24,387 nucleotides of DNA from a virus. A program made the position numbers and the translations under genes. Within the stretch, counting starts at the first letter, position 1. The number at the start of each line of letters is the position of its first letter. The stretch covers positions 1 through 24,387 of IMG/VR virus record IMGVR_UViG_3300035698_011890; one strand, written 5' to 3'. A model generated the notes under the pieces. That model was not told where the DNA came from, did no database searches, and saw only the letters and a list, made by a program, of their open reading frames with translations. This document shows positions 16,799-23,949 of this stretch, piece after piece.

Positions 16799-17260
16799 TT
16801 AAGCCGTGTGAAGCAGTTGCGACTTTACCGATTTTGCTGCAAACTCAGCCCCGCCCAAGGAATTGATCAAGGCGTTCTTTACAACCGATCGGCCATCGGT
16901 GGCATATGAGCCGGGAGAACCGGTCAATGTTACCGTCTGTGTTCCGGCGACCAAGGTCAATGTGGTGGTACTTAGAGCCAATGTCCCGGAAGCACCGGCA
17001 CCAGATTTGGATGCAGATATTGCACTGGTAATGGATGTATTGCACCATGTGTGCAACTCTCCGGCAGCAGTTTTCAAGGTGATTGTCAGGGTACGGGTAA
17101 ATCCACCGGCAGTGGTGGTCCATGAGGAACTTTGTGTTGCAGGGGTGATTGCCAATACCATATCACCCGACATGCCTTTTCGCATCAATGCGTCTTTTGT
17201 GATACGTTCACTGTCCGAATGCTTCGTATTGCCAATCGAGGCAATTTGCCGAATACTCAT
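16799..17260 (-). CDS. Possible capsid decoration protein, paralogue A
   Basis: This 153-aa protein is the first gene after the major capsid gene and a paralogue of the 149-aa protein that follows. The N-terminal 45 residues (ending in MRKGMSGDMVLAITPA) differ most from the copy, while the beta-rich middle and GTQTVTLTGSPGSYAT are conserved. The N-terminus may be the capsid-binding arm. The start has AAAGGAG upstream. A decoration or head-fibre role is inferred from size, position and beta-rich composition. It could also be a second, minor structural protein. No signal peptide or catalytic motif is present. Confidence 0.62.
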   Translation of the reverse strand: MSIRQIASIGNTKHSDSERITKDALMRKGMSGDMVLAITPATQSSSWTTTAGGFTRTLTITLKTAAGELHTWCNTSITSAISASKSGAGASGTLALSTTTLTLVAGTQTVTLTGSPGSYATDGRSVVKNALINSLGGAEFAAKSVKSQLLHTA

Positions 17261-17293
17261 AATTCTCTCCTTTACATCATTGACTGCTAAATG

Positions 17294-17315
17294 GAGGGGG
17301 AACGAATTCCCCCCC
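17294..17315 (-). terminator. GC-rich hairpin with TTCG loop after the capsid gene
   Basis: About 26 bases after the major capsid stop, the minus strand can form a roughly 9-bp stem of G and A against C and T, closed by a TTCG tetraloop. Only a weak T-rich stretch follows, so it may attenuate or protect capsid mRNA rather than terminate fully. Function is inferred. Confidence 0.5.
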
Positions 17316-17340
17316 TATCCAAACACAATGAGAAAATCGA

Positions 17341-18348
17341 TTAGCCGTTGGTTACGAGTTTCACGAGGCGGATGTTCTTTTTCTCGTATACCCGGTTCCA
17401 GTTGGAGGCATACGCGGCCTCGGTATTGGTCGGAGAATCGCCGGAAACAGTGGCACTGCCAAACGCGATCCCACGGGGATGGAGCAGAAAATGCCGCCGA
17501 TTGATCAGAACATCATCACCGGCGAGGGCATCCCGATCGGTCTCAACCGGAACGGGGGCTCTTCCTTCACCACGACCGATGGCACCACGACCGAACAGAT
17601 ATGTGGTGTATTTGGTCCCGGAGGTGGTCCCGGCAGTGGTCGGCAGGGAATCATCCACGATCACGGTTTTGTCCATGTAGGTGGGAATCCGCATTGACAC
17701 GTCCTGATCGAACACATAATCGATCAACTTCTGTTTGATCAACCGGGCAAACGGGGTGGAATGCATGGCGATTGCGGTCAATTTACCGGAGGCATCCCCC
17801 AACTTAAACTGAGCATCGGTGATCACATCCGGTCCCATTTTTGAAGTTTCGGTCGCGTTAACCCCGTCCTCAATGGCCACATCGGACACGAGGTCACTAC
17901 TGTCATTGTCAATGTTGTCGGAGAACACCCCGGTGAGAATTTGTATCAGGAGGGCTTGTTCTCGCCGGTCCCAAAACGCAGCCACGAGATCGGCGATTGC
18001 GCCCATCGGGTCATCCCCGGACAGGGCGGCGGCGAGGTCATTGGCACCAAAGGCGGCACCACGCATAAACAGGACCGCAATATCGGTGCCGGTCCCGATC
18101 TTCTGGACGGACAGGGAACTTGCGGACGATCCACCGGGGATAACTTCATCGGTGGCCGAGGTCAGATCACTAAAGAAGGGCATGTTGATGAGTTTACCAC
18201 CGGTTGCGGCCAAAACATCAAGTTGAGAGTCCGGGACCACAATACCGGAACGCACGAGCGCCGATAGGGTTGCAGTCCGTTCGGTTACATAAGGAACGAA
18301 AACGGAAGGAACGACGATGTCTGTGATACGAGTGTAAGCGTGTGTCAT
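17341..18348 (-). CDS. Major capsid protein
   Basis: This 335-aa protein is the main head subunit. It begins MTHAYTRITDIVVPSVFVPY and continues VTERTATLSALVRSGIV, then DVLAATGGKLINMPFFSDLT, which matches the Gp13-like/major-capsid group with the HK97 fold known from many siphoviruses. A long helix and loop region follows (ALSGDDPMGAIADLVAAFWD). Later segments ITDAQFKLGDASGKLTAIAM and IVDDSLPTT are also typical. The C-terminus has FGSATVSGDSPTNTEA. No N-terminal cleavable delta domain is obvious, and a separate scaffold-like gene lies just upstream. AAGGAG is well spaced from the ATG. A hairpin follows the stop. Confidence 0.9.
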   Translation of the reverse strand: MTHAYTRITDIVVPSVFVPYVTERTATLSALVRSGIVVPDSQLDVLAATGGKLINMPFFSDLTSATDEVIPGGSSASSLSVQKIGTGTDIAVLFMRGAAFGANDLAAALSGDDPMGAIADLVAAFWDRREQALLIQILTGVFSDNIDNDSSDLVSDVAIEDGVNATETSKMGPDVITDAQFKLGDASGKLTAIAMHSTPFARLIKQKLIDYVFDQDVSMRIPTYMDKTVIVDDSLPTTAGTTSGTKYTTYLFGRGAIGRGEGRAPVPVETDRDALAGDDVLINRRHFLLHPRGIAFGSATVSGDSPTNTEAAYASNWNRVYEKKNIRLVKLVTNG

Positions 18349-18406
18349 TGGTCAACTCCTTATTGTGTTTGGTGGAATTGACCAATGACATCTCGTAATG
18401 GAGGGG

Positions 18407-19294
18407 TTAAGCGGTAATTGGGGTTTTAATCCCCGCCTCAATTTGGAGTGTTTTAACCAATTCCGGGTTTGTGGTTATAATTCGACCTTGTTCCGTCAAA
18501 TTTCTGGATTCAGACTTCCATGGATTTACGATAGTGGAAGTGCGGCCTCGTTGAAAATCCCCTGCCCCACTTCCGTTTCCTCTCCCGATCAACAATGAAT
18601 CACGATCTGGATCACGGGTAACGAGTTTGTCTAGGGCAATTTCGAATCCGGCGAGTTCGTAGTTGTTGGATGCATCCAGTATTTTCTCTCCGTCTGCATA
18701 CCGGCCAACCGTGACCATCTTGCCGTTTTCTTGTTTTTCGACTTTAAAATTTTCTGAAAAATACGCACGGGCCATTTTCGGAGTCATAGCCAGTTTTTCT
18801 TTCACAAAGGGACTTGTATTGAATTGATCATCGATCATGAGGCGACGGATGGTTTCATCCTTGCTCTCGTTGTCGACGGATAGGGCCGTGACTTCTTCTT
18901 CATGCCGTTTCCCGATCTCGGTGAGTTTGGTTTCCAAATCCTCACGGGCCTGTCGTTTAATCGTTTCCACATCCCCGGCCTTAATCAAATCCCCGTCCGC
19001 GAGATTCTTTACGGTTTCGAGGGCTTTCTTTGCTGATTCGATCCATTCGGCCAGTTCATCAGATTTTATCCCACTAGCCTCAATCGTTGCAATGGTGGCT
19101 TCGGCATCTTTAAGTTTCGTGCGATAGTTTTTTGCTTCTCCCCTTAAATCAGGAATCGAGGTGTAATTGGCCAAGGCATCCATCCCGAATTCTTCCGGGT
19201 CTTTGTCTCCGTCATGATCATTGATCACAATCGGGTGACCTTGTTCATTTACCGTGATATTCCCTTTCTCTGTGAATTTGTACTTTAAAGCCAT
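18407..19294 (-). CDS. Scaffold-like protein (DUF6651 type)
   Basis: This 295-aa protein is a probable internal scaffold for capsid assembly. I chose the ATG at 19294 because AAAGGAGG lies four bases upstream; an in-frame ATG ten codons earlier lacks such a site. The N-terminus (MALKYKFTEKGNITVNEQGH) is beta-like, followed by long charged helices from about 45 to 155 (a stretch with AKNYRTKLKDAEATIATIEA and REDLETKLTEIGKRHEEE), typical of scaffolds. Later IDDQFNTSPFVKEKLAMTPK and ARAYFSENFKVE resemble the DUF6651 phage group. The C-terminus (RTSTIVNPWKSESRNLTEQG) is flexible, and scaffold tails often bind capsid. Direct position before the capsid gene supports the call. Confidence 0.82.
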   Translation of the reverse strand: MALKYKFTEKGNITVNEQGHPIVINDHDGDKDPEEFGMDALANYTSIPDLRGEAKNYRTKLKDAEATIATIEASGIKSDELAEWIESAKKALETVKNLADGDLIKAGDVETIKRQAREDLETKLTEIGKRHEEEVTALSVDNESKDETIRRLMIDDQFNTSPFVKEKLAMTPKMARAYFSENFKVEKQENGKMVTVGRYADGEKILDASNNYELAGFEIALDKLVTRDPDRDSLLIGRGNGSGAGDFQRGRTSTIVNPWKSESRNLTEQGRIITTNPELVKTLQIEAGIKTPITA

Positions 19295-19552
19295 GAAACC
19301 TCCTTTGGGCATCGGCCCGGACACAGTTTTAAGTCATCTGACTATTATCGGCATCAGCCAGTTAATGTTTATTCCCGAACGGTCCACATCGGTGAAACTA
19401 AGTTCAGGTAATCAACTTTTTGTTTTTACAGCCAATAATTGTCAAAGAGCGAATAGTGAGGTGATAAATTGGGGTAAGAATATCAAGAGGATTATACGTG
19501 TGTCAACAAAAAAACATTAGGAGGGAACATTTGAGGATAAAATAGACTGGTT
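19295..19552 (-). other. Gene-free leader region upstream of scaffold gene
   Basis: These 258 bases carry no credible gene. They contain the candidate promoter near 19477-19506, a second TTGACA near 19437-19442 without a fitting -10, and a small GGGC/GCCC hairpin with a four-base loop directly before the scaffold ribosome binding site. A 12-codon reading frame near its start has no support. Confidence 0.6.
19477..19506 (-). promoter_or_regulatory. Candidate sigma70-type promoter before scaffold and capsid genes
   Basis: On the minus strand a perfect TTGACA (19506-19501) is followed after 18 bases by TATTCT (19482-19477), a four-of-six match to the -10 consensus. It lies in the longest gene-free stretch of the window and would give a leader of about 175 bases before the scaffold ATG. 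A TATAAT only four bases after TTGACA is too close to serve as partner. Confidence 0.5.
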
Positions 19553-19738
19553 TTAAACCGTTACGAACCCATTGGTTTTAGCGATATTGACCAAATCTTC
19601 ATAGGTTAAGTCCAAAAACTTCTCGTCCTTTTCTATTATACGACTGAAATCACCAACTATATCTTCATTTCCGGTCTTGCTCACGGCTCTAGCCTGAACA
19701 TGTATAATTTCGTTTGATAATGTCACAAATAATCTCAT
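19553..19738 (-). CDS. Small hypothetical protein between MuF-like and scaffold genes
   Basis: This 61-aa protein has no recognised family. It starts MRLFVTLSNEIIHVQARAVS, a two-strand pattern, followed by an acidic helix with YEDLVNIAKTNGFVTV at the end. The ATG lies five bases after the MuF-like stop, whose codons supply AAAAAGGATTAAGG as the ribosome binding site, so it is likely co-translated. It could be a small assembly factor or a regulator. Nothing more can be said from sequence. Confidence 0.6.
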   Translation of the reverse strand: MRLFVTLSNEIIHVQARAVSKTGNEDIVGDFSRIIEKDEKFLDLTYEDLVNIAKTNGFVTV

Positions 19739-19742
19739 ATCC

Positions 19743-21755
19743 TTAATCCTTTTTATCCACCTTGGGTATGACTGACGGCTCCCATTTAACGGTTACCGGG
19801 GGTTTGCCAAATCCGAGTTCTTTCCTGATTATTTCATTCAACCGGGGAAAAACTTCATTTGCCTTTAATCCATACCCATATGTATTGGCTGTCACTTCGG
19901 CCATTGCTTCGCTGAGTCCGGCATTCCCTGATTGAAAAAAATATCCCATATTATCGGGAACACCATTATATTTTTTTAATGCATCCTTAACATCATCCGC
20001 ATATGCTTTGATAAACCGAGCATTGGTAACCTCAGATTCAAATAATGCATGACCAATCTCATGGTAAAGAGTATATTTATTTCGGTCAAAATTAACAGTG
20101 GAATAGGTGCCACCCCATTTCGTTTTATGTGAAAGGACAATTTCCTTTCGCATCTTGTTATAAAAACCGTCCACGGATTCCCATGTCATTCCCTTGGCCC
20201 ATCCACGAGGGTGGTTATCTTTCATAAATGGGTAGGCATCTATTAATTTATCTGTGAAATGCACATTGACGTTTTTATTCCCCATTAGTCTGAATAAATC
20301 TGGATTGTTTTTAACTTCTTCATCCATGGCATCAAACCAAACCTTTGGAGCATTTCCTGTTTGTTTGAGTGTCACACCTCCCAATTTTTCAATTTTATTT
20401 GGTGGCATTGGTTCCAGAGTTTTTGGTTCCGGAATTTTCGGTTCTTTTGTTTCCAGAACTATTGTTGGTTTTTTAACCTTGGGTGCCACCTTGGATTTTG
20501 TGTCAAAATCAATCCCACCAAATTCCTTTTCCAATTTCCCCTGCATAACTTTAACTTGATTACCAGTTAATTTTTTACCAGAAAGCCATTTGTCCCTTAA
20601 TTTCCATTCATTTTCTGTGAATGTGTCCCCGGTTATTTTATTAAGTACCACCGGTTTAGGGGTTAATTCATCAATCAATCGTAGTCGACCGGTCTTTAAA
20701 TTCACCAAATCCTTAAACTCTACAATTCCTGTGTCCAGAAGTTCCAAACGTTTAGGGCCAAACACATTTAATTGGAATGTTTTTGATTGACCGTTGAAAA
20801 ACGATTCAAATGTTCCCTGATGGAACCCCACTTCGTTAATCTTCCGTTTTCCACCGGCATTAATGGGACCGGTGCGCAACGTGTAAGGACGATACACTTG
20901 ATCGATCTCATCCATATTCAATCCCAATTCCCGATATGTTACGGTAACCGGTAATAAAATACAGCGACAACGAGGATGTAACGGGCAAGGGGGGGATTCG
21001 TTTACCAGATATTGTTCCCCATCGAGAACGGCACACCGAGGGCATGTACCGACCCCGGTTTGAACATTCCCGGCCTCCAACGTGGAGCTCCATTTAACCT
21101 TTTTCACAACTTGCGGGTTTGCATTATATACCGCATTTTGTGCCCCGACATTCACGGAGTGTACATAGGTACGGGCGAGGGTGACCGCCTCACGGTTCGA
21201 TATGTTGTTGAACCCTTCTTCCAACCGTTTGACAATGGGTGCAATGCCCTGCCCTCGGAGTTGGCCGGTAATGATTTCCTGTTTGATTTTCTGCTGAATG
21301 TTCGAATCGAATGTGCGATTTACCCAATCTGATAGAGTAGCACCACCTATCGGGGTGGTCATAATTGCGGATTTTACCTGTGCTGCAGAGAGGGCTACGT
21401 TTGTGAAATTCGCAACCCTCCCGCCAAAGGACACAATATCGGAATGCTCCAACGTACTCCGTGCGCCGGTCACCCCGGAAATTTCGGTCAGCTGCTCGGT
21501 TAATTGCCCCTGAACACCAACAGAGAATCGATTGATCTCACCGAGCATTTCATCCGATCGGGCCTTAGACCAACTTTTTATTTTGTTCCCTTTGGTTTTG
21601 ACGTATCCGGTGATCTCTTTTTTCGCCTGTTGCAAAGAACGTTGAACGATGTGGAGGGATTCGTCGGTATATTGATCTAGCTGATATTCCCATGCAACGT
21701 TTCGAGAAAGGGTAATCAAGTCTTTTAATTCGTCCGGGGATAACTTCGGGGCCAT
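19743..21755 (-). CDS. MuF-type head morphogenesis protein fused to a zinc-metallopeptidase-like domain
   Basis: This 670-aa protein is a minor head protein of the SPP1 gp7/Mu F group with an extra C-terminal domain. Residues about 1-100 are helical. Residues about 185-275 contain EAVTLARTYVHSVNVGAQNA, then CPRC (238-241), LDGEQY, and CPLHPRCRC (257-265), the hallmark Cys/His end of the MuF domain. Residues 300-450 are less clear, with a Pro/Lys/Glu linker at 423-455. Residues about 470-640 hold YHEIGHALFE, with HEIGH at 565-569, and GLSEAMAEVTAN around Glu616, fitting an HExxH zincin with a downstream Glu ligand. The start has GGAAGG upstream. The peptidase may mature the head or act as a MuF-linked effector; both are inference. 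Confidence 0.85.
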   Translation of the reverse strand: MAPKLSPDELKDLITLSRNVAWEYQLDQYTDESLHIVQRSLQQAKKEITGYVKTKGNKIKSWSKARSDEMLGEINRFSVGVQGQLTEQLTEISGVTGARSTLEHSDIVSFGGRVANFTNVALSAAQVKSAIMTTPIGGATLSDWVNRTFDSNIQQKIKQEIITGQLRGQGIAPIVKRLEEGFNNISNREAVTLARTYVHSVNVGAQNAVYNANPQVVKKVKWSSTLEAGNVQTGVGTCPRCAVLDGEQYLVNESPPCPLHPRCRCILLPVTVTYRELGLNMDEIDQVYRPYTLRTGPINAGGKRKINEVGFHQGTFESFFNGQSKTFQLNVFGPKRLELLDTGIVEFKDLVNLKTGRLRLIDELTPKPVVLNKITGDTFTENEWKLRDKWLSGKKLTGNQVKVMQGKLEKEFGGIDFDTKSKVAPKVKKPTIVLETKEPKIPEPKTLEPMPPNKIEKLGGVTLKQTGNAPKVWFDAMDEEVKNNPDLFRLMGNKNVNVHFTDKLIDAYPFMKDNHPRGWAKGMTWESVDGFYNKMRKEIVLSHKTKWGGTYSTVNFDRNKYTLYHEIGHALFESEVTNARFIKAYADDVKDALKKYNGVPDNMGYFFQSGNAGLSEAMAEVTANTYGYGLKANEVFPRLNEIIRKELGFGKPPVTVKWEPSVIPKVDKKD

Positions 21756-21773
21756 GATTCTTCCTTCCTATTT

Positions 21774-21791
21774 TTAAAAAAAACATATCAT
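21774..21791 (-). other. Possible five-codon minicistron before the MuF-like gene
   Basis: A good AGGAG (21801-21797) lies five bases before an ATG at 21791 that opens only M-I-C-F-F before TAA. The MuF-like gene has its own ribosome binding site just downstream. It could be a leader affecting translation or a decayed start. Confidence 0.3.
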
Positions 21792-21813
21792 TTATTCTCC
21801 TATTAAATCAATC

Positions 21814-22002
21814 CTAATTATCAGAGTTCAATCCCCATGCATCAGTCAGGTATCTTTCATGGTCGGAGAGCAGTTCCGCCTTTGATGTATAAATGGGTCC
21901 GACCTGTACACATCCACCACAATTTGTATCAATGTGCTGGAAATGATCCTTACCAAACCTTTTGTATTCAATACCGGTTTCTTCTGTAAATCGTGTTTTC
22001 AT
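21814..22002 (-). CDS. Small hypothetical protein with CGGC motif
   Basis: This 62-aa protein is unrecognised. It contains HFQHIDTNCGGCVQVGP (residues about 20-36), where two His precede a CxxC and could form a small metal site, then a helix with KAELLSDHERYLTDAWG. The start overlaps the previous stop as ATGA, with a purine-rich Lys codon run upstream. It belongs to a run of small genes that several times carry CxxC. Role unknown. Confidence 0.55.
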   Translation of the reverse strand: MKTRFTEETGIEYKRFGKDHFQHIDTNCGGCVQVGPIYTSKAELLSDHERYLTDAWGLNSDN

Positions 22003-22202
22003 ATCACCTTCTTCTTTTTAACCCTGTATAGCCCGGGTGCCAGTTTTTCCAATCGGCCTTGGAGTACAAATTTATTGAGCAGCGGTGAAATTGATTGAAA
22101 CTGATAATGGGTTAAAACCTTTGCAACATCCACACTTCGGAATGAATTGCATCCGAAATGTTCCTGAATCAGTGTGAAATTTTTAGATGGTCGAATTTTC
22201 AT
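21999..22202 (-). CDS. Small winged-helix-like protein
   Basis: This 67-aa protein has a helix-turn-helix and wing pattern: helix SFRSVDVAKVLTHYQFQ, then SISPLLNKFVLQGRLEKL as recognition helix and GLYRVKKKK as the basic wing end. The length fits a minimal winged helix. It could be a DNA-binding regulator of late genes or a small antitoxin-like protein, but no partner toxin is visible. Its start overlaps the preceding stop (GAATGA), indicating coupling. Family assignment is tentative. Confidence 0.55.
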   Translation of the reverse strand: MKIRPSKNFTLIQEHFGCNSFRSVDVAKVLTHYQFQSISPLLNKFVLQGRLEKLAPGLYRVKKKKVI

Positions 22203-22390
22203 TCAATCAACCCCAATTTCCGAGCAATGGCTTTGCACTCCCAACATGGTTCATCTCCTGGGAGTGGGTATTCTTCTCTGCTTTTTTCCTGGTATGCAAC
22301 CGTGGTTTTGAATTGGGTGAGTGTGTGGCATTCGGCAACCTTGTGTAAATGTTTTAGTTCCGTCTTATTTAATTTTTTCTGCCACTTCAT
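22199..22390 (-). CDS. Small hypothetical protein with CWEC motif
   Basis: This 63-aa protein is unrecognised. It begins with a basic helix (MKWQKKLNKTELKHLHKVAE), then CHTLTQF, and ends GDEPCWECKAIARKLGLIE. The CxxC together with upstream Cys and His could bind zinc. Its start overlaps the previous stop as ATGA. Coding density and overlap make it credible despite the small size. Confidence 0.55.
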   Translation of the reverse strand: MKWQKKLNKTELKHLHKVAECHTLTQFKTTVAYQEKSREEYPLPGDEPCWECKAIARKLGLIE

Positions 22391-22644
22391 CGGGTGCGCT
22401 CCTTGATTTTAAAACAGAATACAGCACCATCCCCTATGTTCCGTTCAAACACCTTCAAACAATCCGCGCACAACGACATAGCACCCACGCTACCGTCCTC
22501 ATGTGGTTTCTTTTCCACCACAATGTAATCCGGTGGGGCAATACATTGAAACGGAATGCGCGGCCCAAGGGTCATAAATGATCCGGGTGTAATTTCCGCC
22601 TGACACTTCTCAATGTCAAGAGGTTTGATCGGTTGAATTTTCAT
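22387..22644 (-). CDS. Small hypothetical protein with CADC motif
   Basis: This 85-aa protein is unrecognised. I chose ATG 22644 because TGGAGG, lying within the preceding stop region, is well placed; an in-frame ATG 11 codons earlier falls inside the upstream gene without a site. Cys residues occur in EKCQAE, IPFQCIAPPDY, SLCADCLKVF and AVFCFK, which could make a zinc ribbon. Such small zinc-ribbon-like proteins are common near phage head genes, but no function follows. Confidence 0.58.
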   Translation of the reverse strand: MKIQPIKPLDIEKCQAEITPGSFMTLGPRIPFQCIAPPDYIVVEKKPHEDGSVGAMSLCADCLKVFERNIGDGAVFCFKIKERTR

Positions 22645-22646
22645 AT

Positions 22647-23363
22647 TTACCTCCATATTAAAATATCTGTTTCCCAATCATATGTCGGGAGTGTATTTAT
22701 TTCATATAGGGCCACGGGTTTATCATCCATACCAAACATCGTTAATTCCCGGCAATAGGTCAGATTCACTTCTTCCAATAGGTCCGGGGTATAATAATGC
22801 CGCCAATCAGGGTGCCGTTCGGGTGATACATTTTGCCGTTTCCGTTGCCGATAGGACAGTTTCAATTTTTTGGCCAGTACCGACAGACCGCCATCAAGGT
22901 ATTCGGTGAATAACACATATTTAATCATACATCGGCCCTCATATGAAAACATGGGCCACCACAGGAATTGTTTTGATGGCCACGGACGTTCTCGATTAAT
23001 GATTGCCCGAACGAATGTTGGGAATCCTTTTTCCGCTAATTCCTGTTCAAACGGAATTTGTTTTCCCTTTTTGGATTCTGTTCTGCGGTTATGACAATAA
23101 TAGCTGACCAAGAAATCACGAGGATCACGCACGATCGTGAACGGTACAGTTAAATTTGCATCCACAAGCATCGTAGAGACACGTGGCCGTATATCCGGCT
23201 TACCATATAACGGATATTTATCCGTCGGAACATCAGAAGACGTATCAGCAAACCAGCAATGGCCGAGGTAATTTAATGGGGTGATCACCGACTGATATTT
23301 CAAATATGATCCACCAGTTTTCGGGATATGAACAAACGATAGAATAGGTTTTGAAATTGTCAT
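22647..23363 (-). CDS. Sulfotransferase-like protein
   Basis: This 238-aa protein resembles PAPS-dependent sulfotransferases, which move sulfate onto sugars or other acceptors. The 5'-phosphosulfate loop is FVHIPKTGGSY (residues 10-20), and the 3'-phosphate region is IVRDPRDFLVSYYCHNRR (77-94), with the Arg and Ser usual in the family. The C-terminal YYTPDLLEEVNLTYCRELTM segment, then FGM, matches the family's end helix. Length fits a single-domain enzyme. Its start overlaps the methyltransferase-like stop as ATGA, so the two are coupled. Acceptor unknown; virion sugars or host envelope glycans are plausible given the GT2 gene downstream. Confidence 0.82.
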   Translation of the reverse strand: MTISKPILSFVHIPKTGGSYLKYQSVITPLNYLGHCWFADTSSDVPTDKYPLYGKPDIRPRVSTMLVDANLTVPFTIVRDPRDFLVSYYCHNRRTESKKGKQIPFEQELAEKGFPTFVRAIINRERPWPSKQFLWWPMFSYEGRCMIKYVLFTEYLDGGLSVLAKKLKLSYRQRKRQNVSPERHPDWRHYYTPDLLEEVNLTYCRELTMFGMDDKPVALYEINTLPTYDWETDILIWR

Positions 23364-23932
23364 GGATGTTCCCTTAAATAATCCATCAGGAAAGAGCGTG
23401 CCGCATCAGGGATAGCAATTAAATTATCCCCCTTGATCACCGTGTAATAACCAACTGGCAAACTCGCAAGCACTTCCCTGATGTTAGGCCATTTATCCGG
23501 GTCATGCGGTTTTGGTGGTGGTCGGAGGAACATGGACATGTTATCAATTAGAATACAATGATCATGGTTTGACTTAGAAACTGAATACAATTCCTCTAAT
23601 AACGGACATTCAATATCCGCGCCCCCGGTTGTACCTCCACTCCAATGGGCATCCAACCATACCATTGAATTCCCCTCCAAAAGAAAATCCGATAAACGAG
23701 AAGTAGAATCACCGAGAATCCATCTGATATTATCGGGAGGTTCCAGGATATGTTTTTTTCGGTAATCAAAGGTTTGTGGACTAATTTCTATCGTGACCAC
23801 ACTACGGAAATGGGCAGAGGCCCACATTGCGGTATCACCCACATTCGTACCTGTTTCAATGAACCGTTCAACTTTAAATTTTTTAGAAAGACCAATTACC
23901 AGATCAGGATCAAACCAAATTCGATATGCCAT
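23360..23932 (-). CDS. SAM-dependent methyltransferase-like protein
   Basis: This 190-aa protein looks like a class I methyltransferase of the small-molecule or FkbM-related kind. Motif I is FIETGTNVGDT (residues 24-34), the acidic end of strand two is VVTIEIS (Glu49), motif III-like WILGDST lies at 71-77, and VWLDAHWSGG at 91-100 with GADIECPLLEEL after it. ILIDNM near 128-133 is a further strand end. Glycine spacing in motif I is imperfect (ETGTNVG), as in several FkbM-like enzymes. GAGGATAAT precedes the ATG. Overlap with the sulfotransferase gene suggests one pathway, perhaps carbohydrate tailoring. Its codons 6-24 are repeated at the right edge of the window. Confidence 0.75.
   Translation of the reverse strand: MAYRIWFDPDLVIGLSKKFKVERFIETGTNVGDTAMWASAHFRSVVTIEISPQTFDYRKKHILEPPDNIRWILGDSTSRLSDFLLEGNSMVWLDAHWSGGTTGGADIECPLLEELYSVSKSNHDHCILIDNMSMFLRPPPKPHDPDKWPNIREVLASLPVGYYTVIKGDNLIAIPDAARSFLMDYLREHP
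23862..23918. repeat. 57-base direct repeat, internal copy
   Basis: These 57 bases are identical to 24331-24387 in the same direction, 469 bases apart. This copy lies in the methyltransferase-like gene. The bases to its left differ from the other copy; to its right the other copy is cut by the window edge. Confidence 0.97.
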
Positions 23933-23949
23933 ATTATCCTCATTCGTTT

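Noticed and set aside
16863-17504. 213-codon plus-strand frame
   Set aside because: It lies antisense to the capsid gene end and paralogue A, both well supported by motifs and ribosome binding sites.
19491-19506. TTGACA followed by TATAAT as a promoter
   Set aside because: The two hexamers are separated by only four bases; TATTCT at an 18-base spacing is the plausible partner.
21565-21786. 73-codon minus-strand frame overlapping the MuF-like gene start
   Set aside because: Out of frame with the MuF-like gene and entirely contained in its N-terminus; sequence lacks coding character and a proper ribosome binding site.
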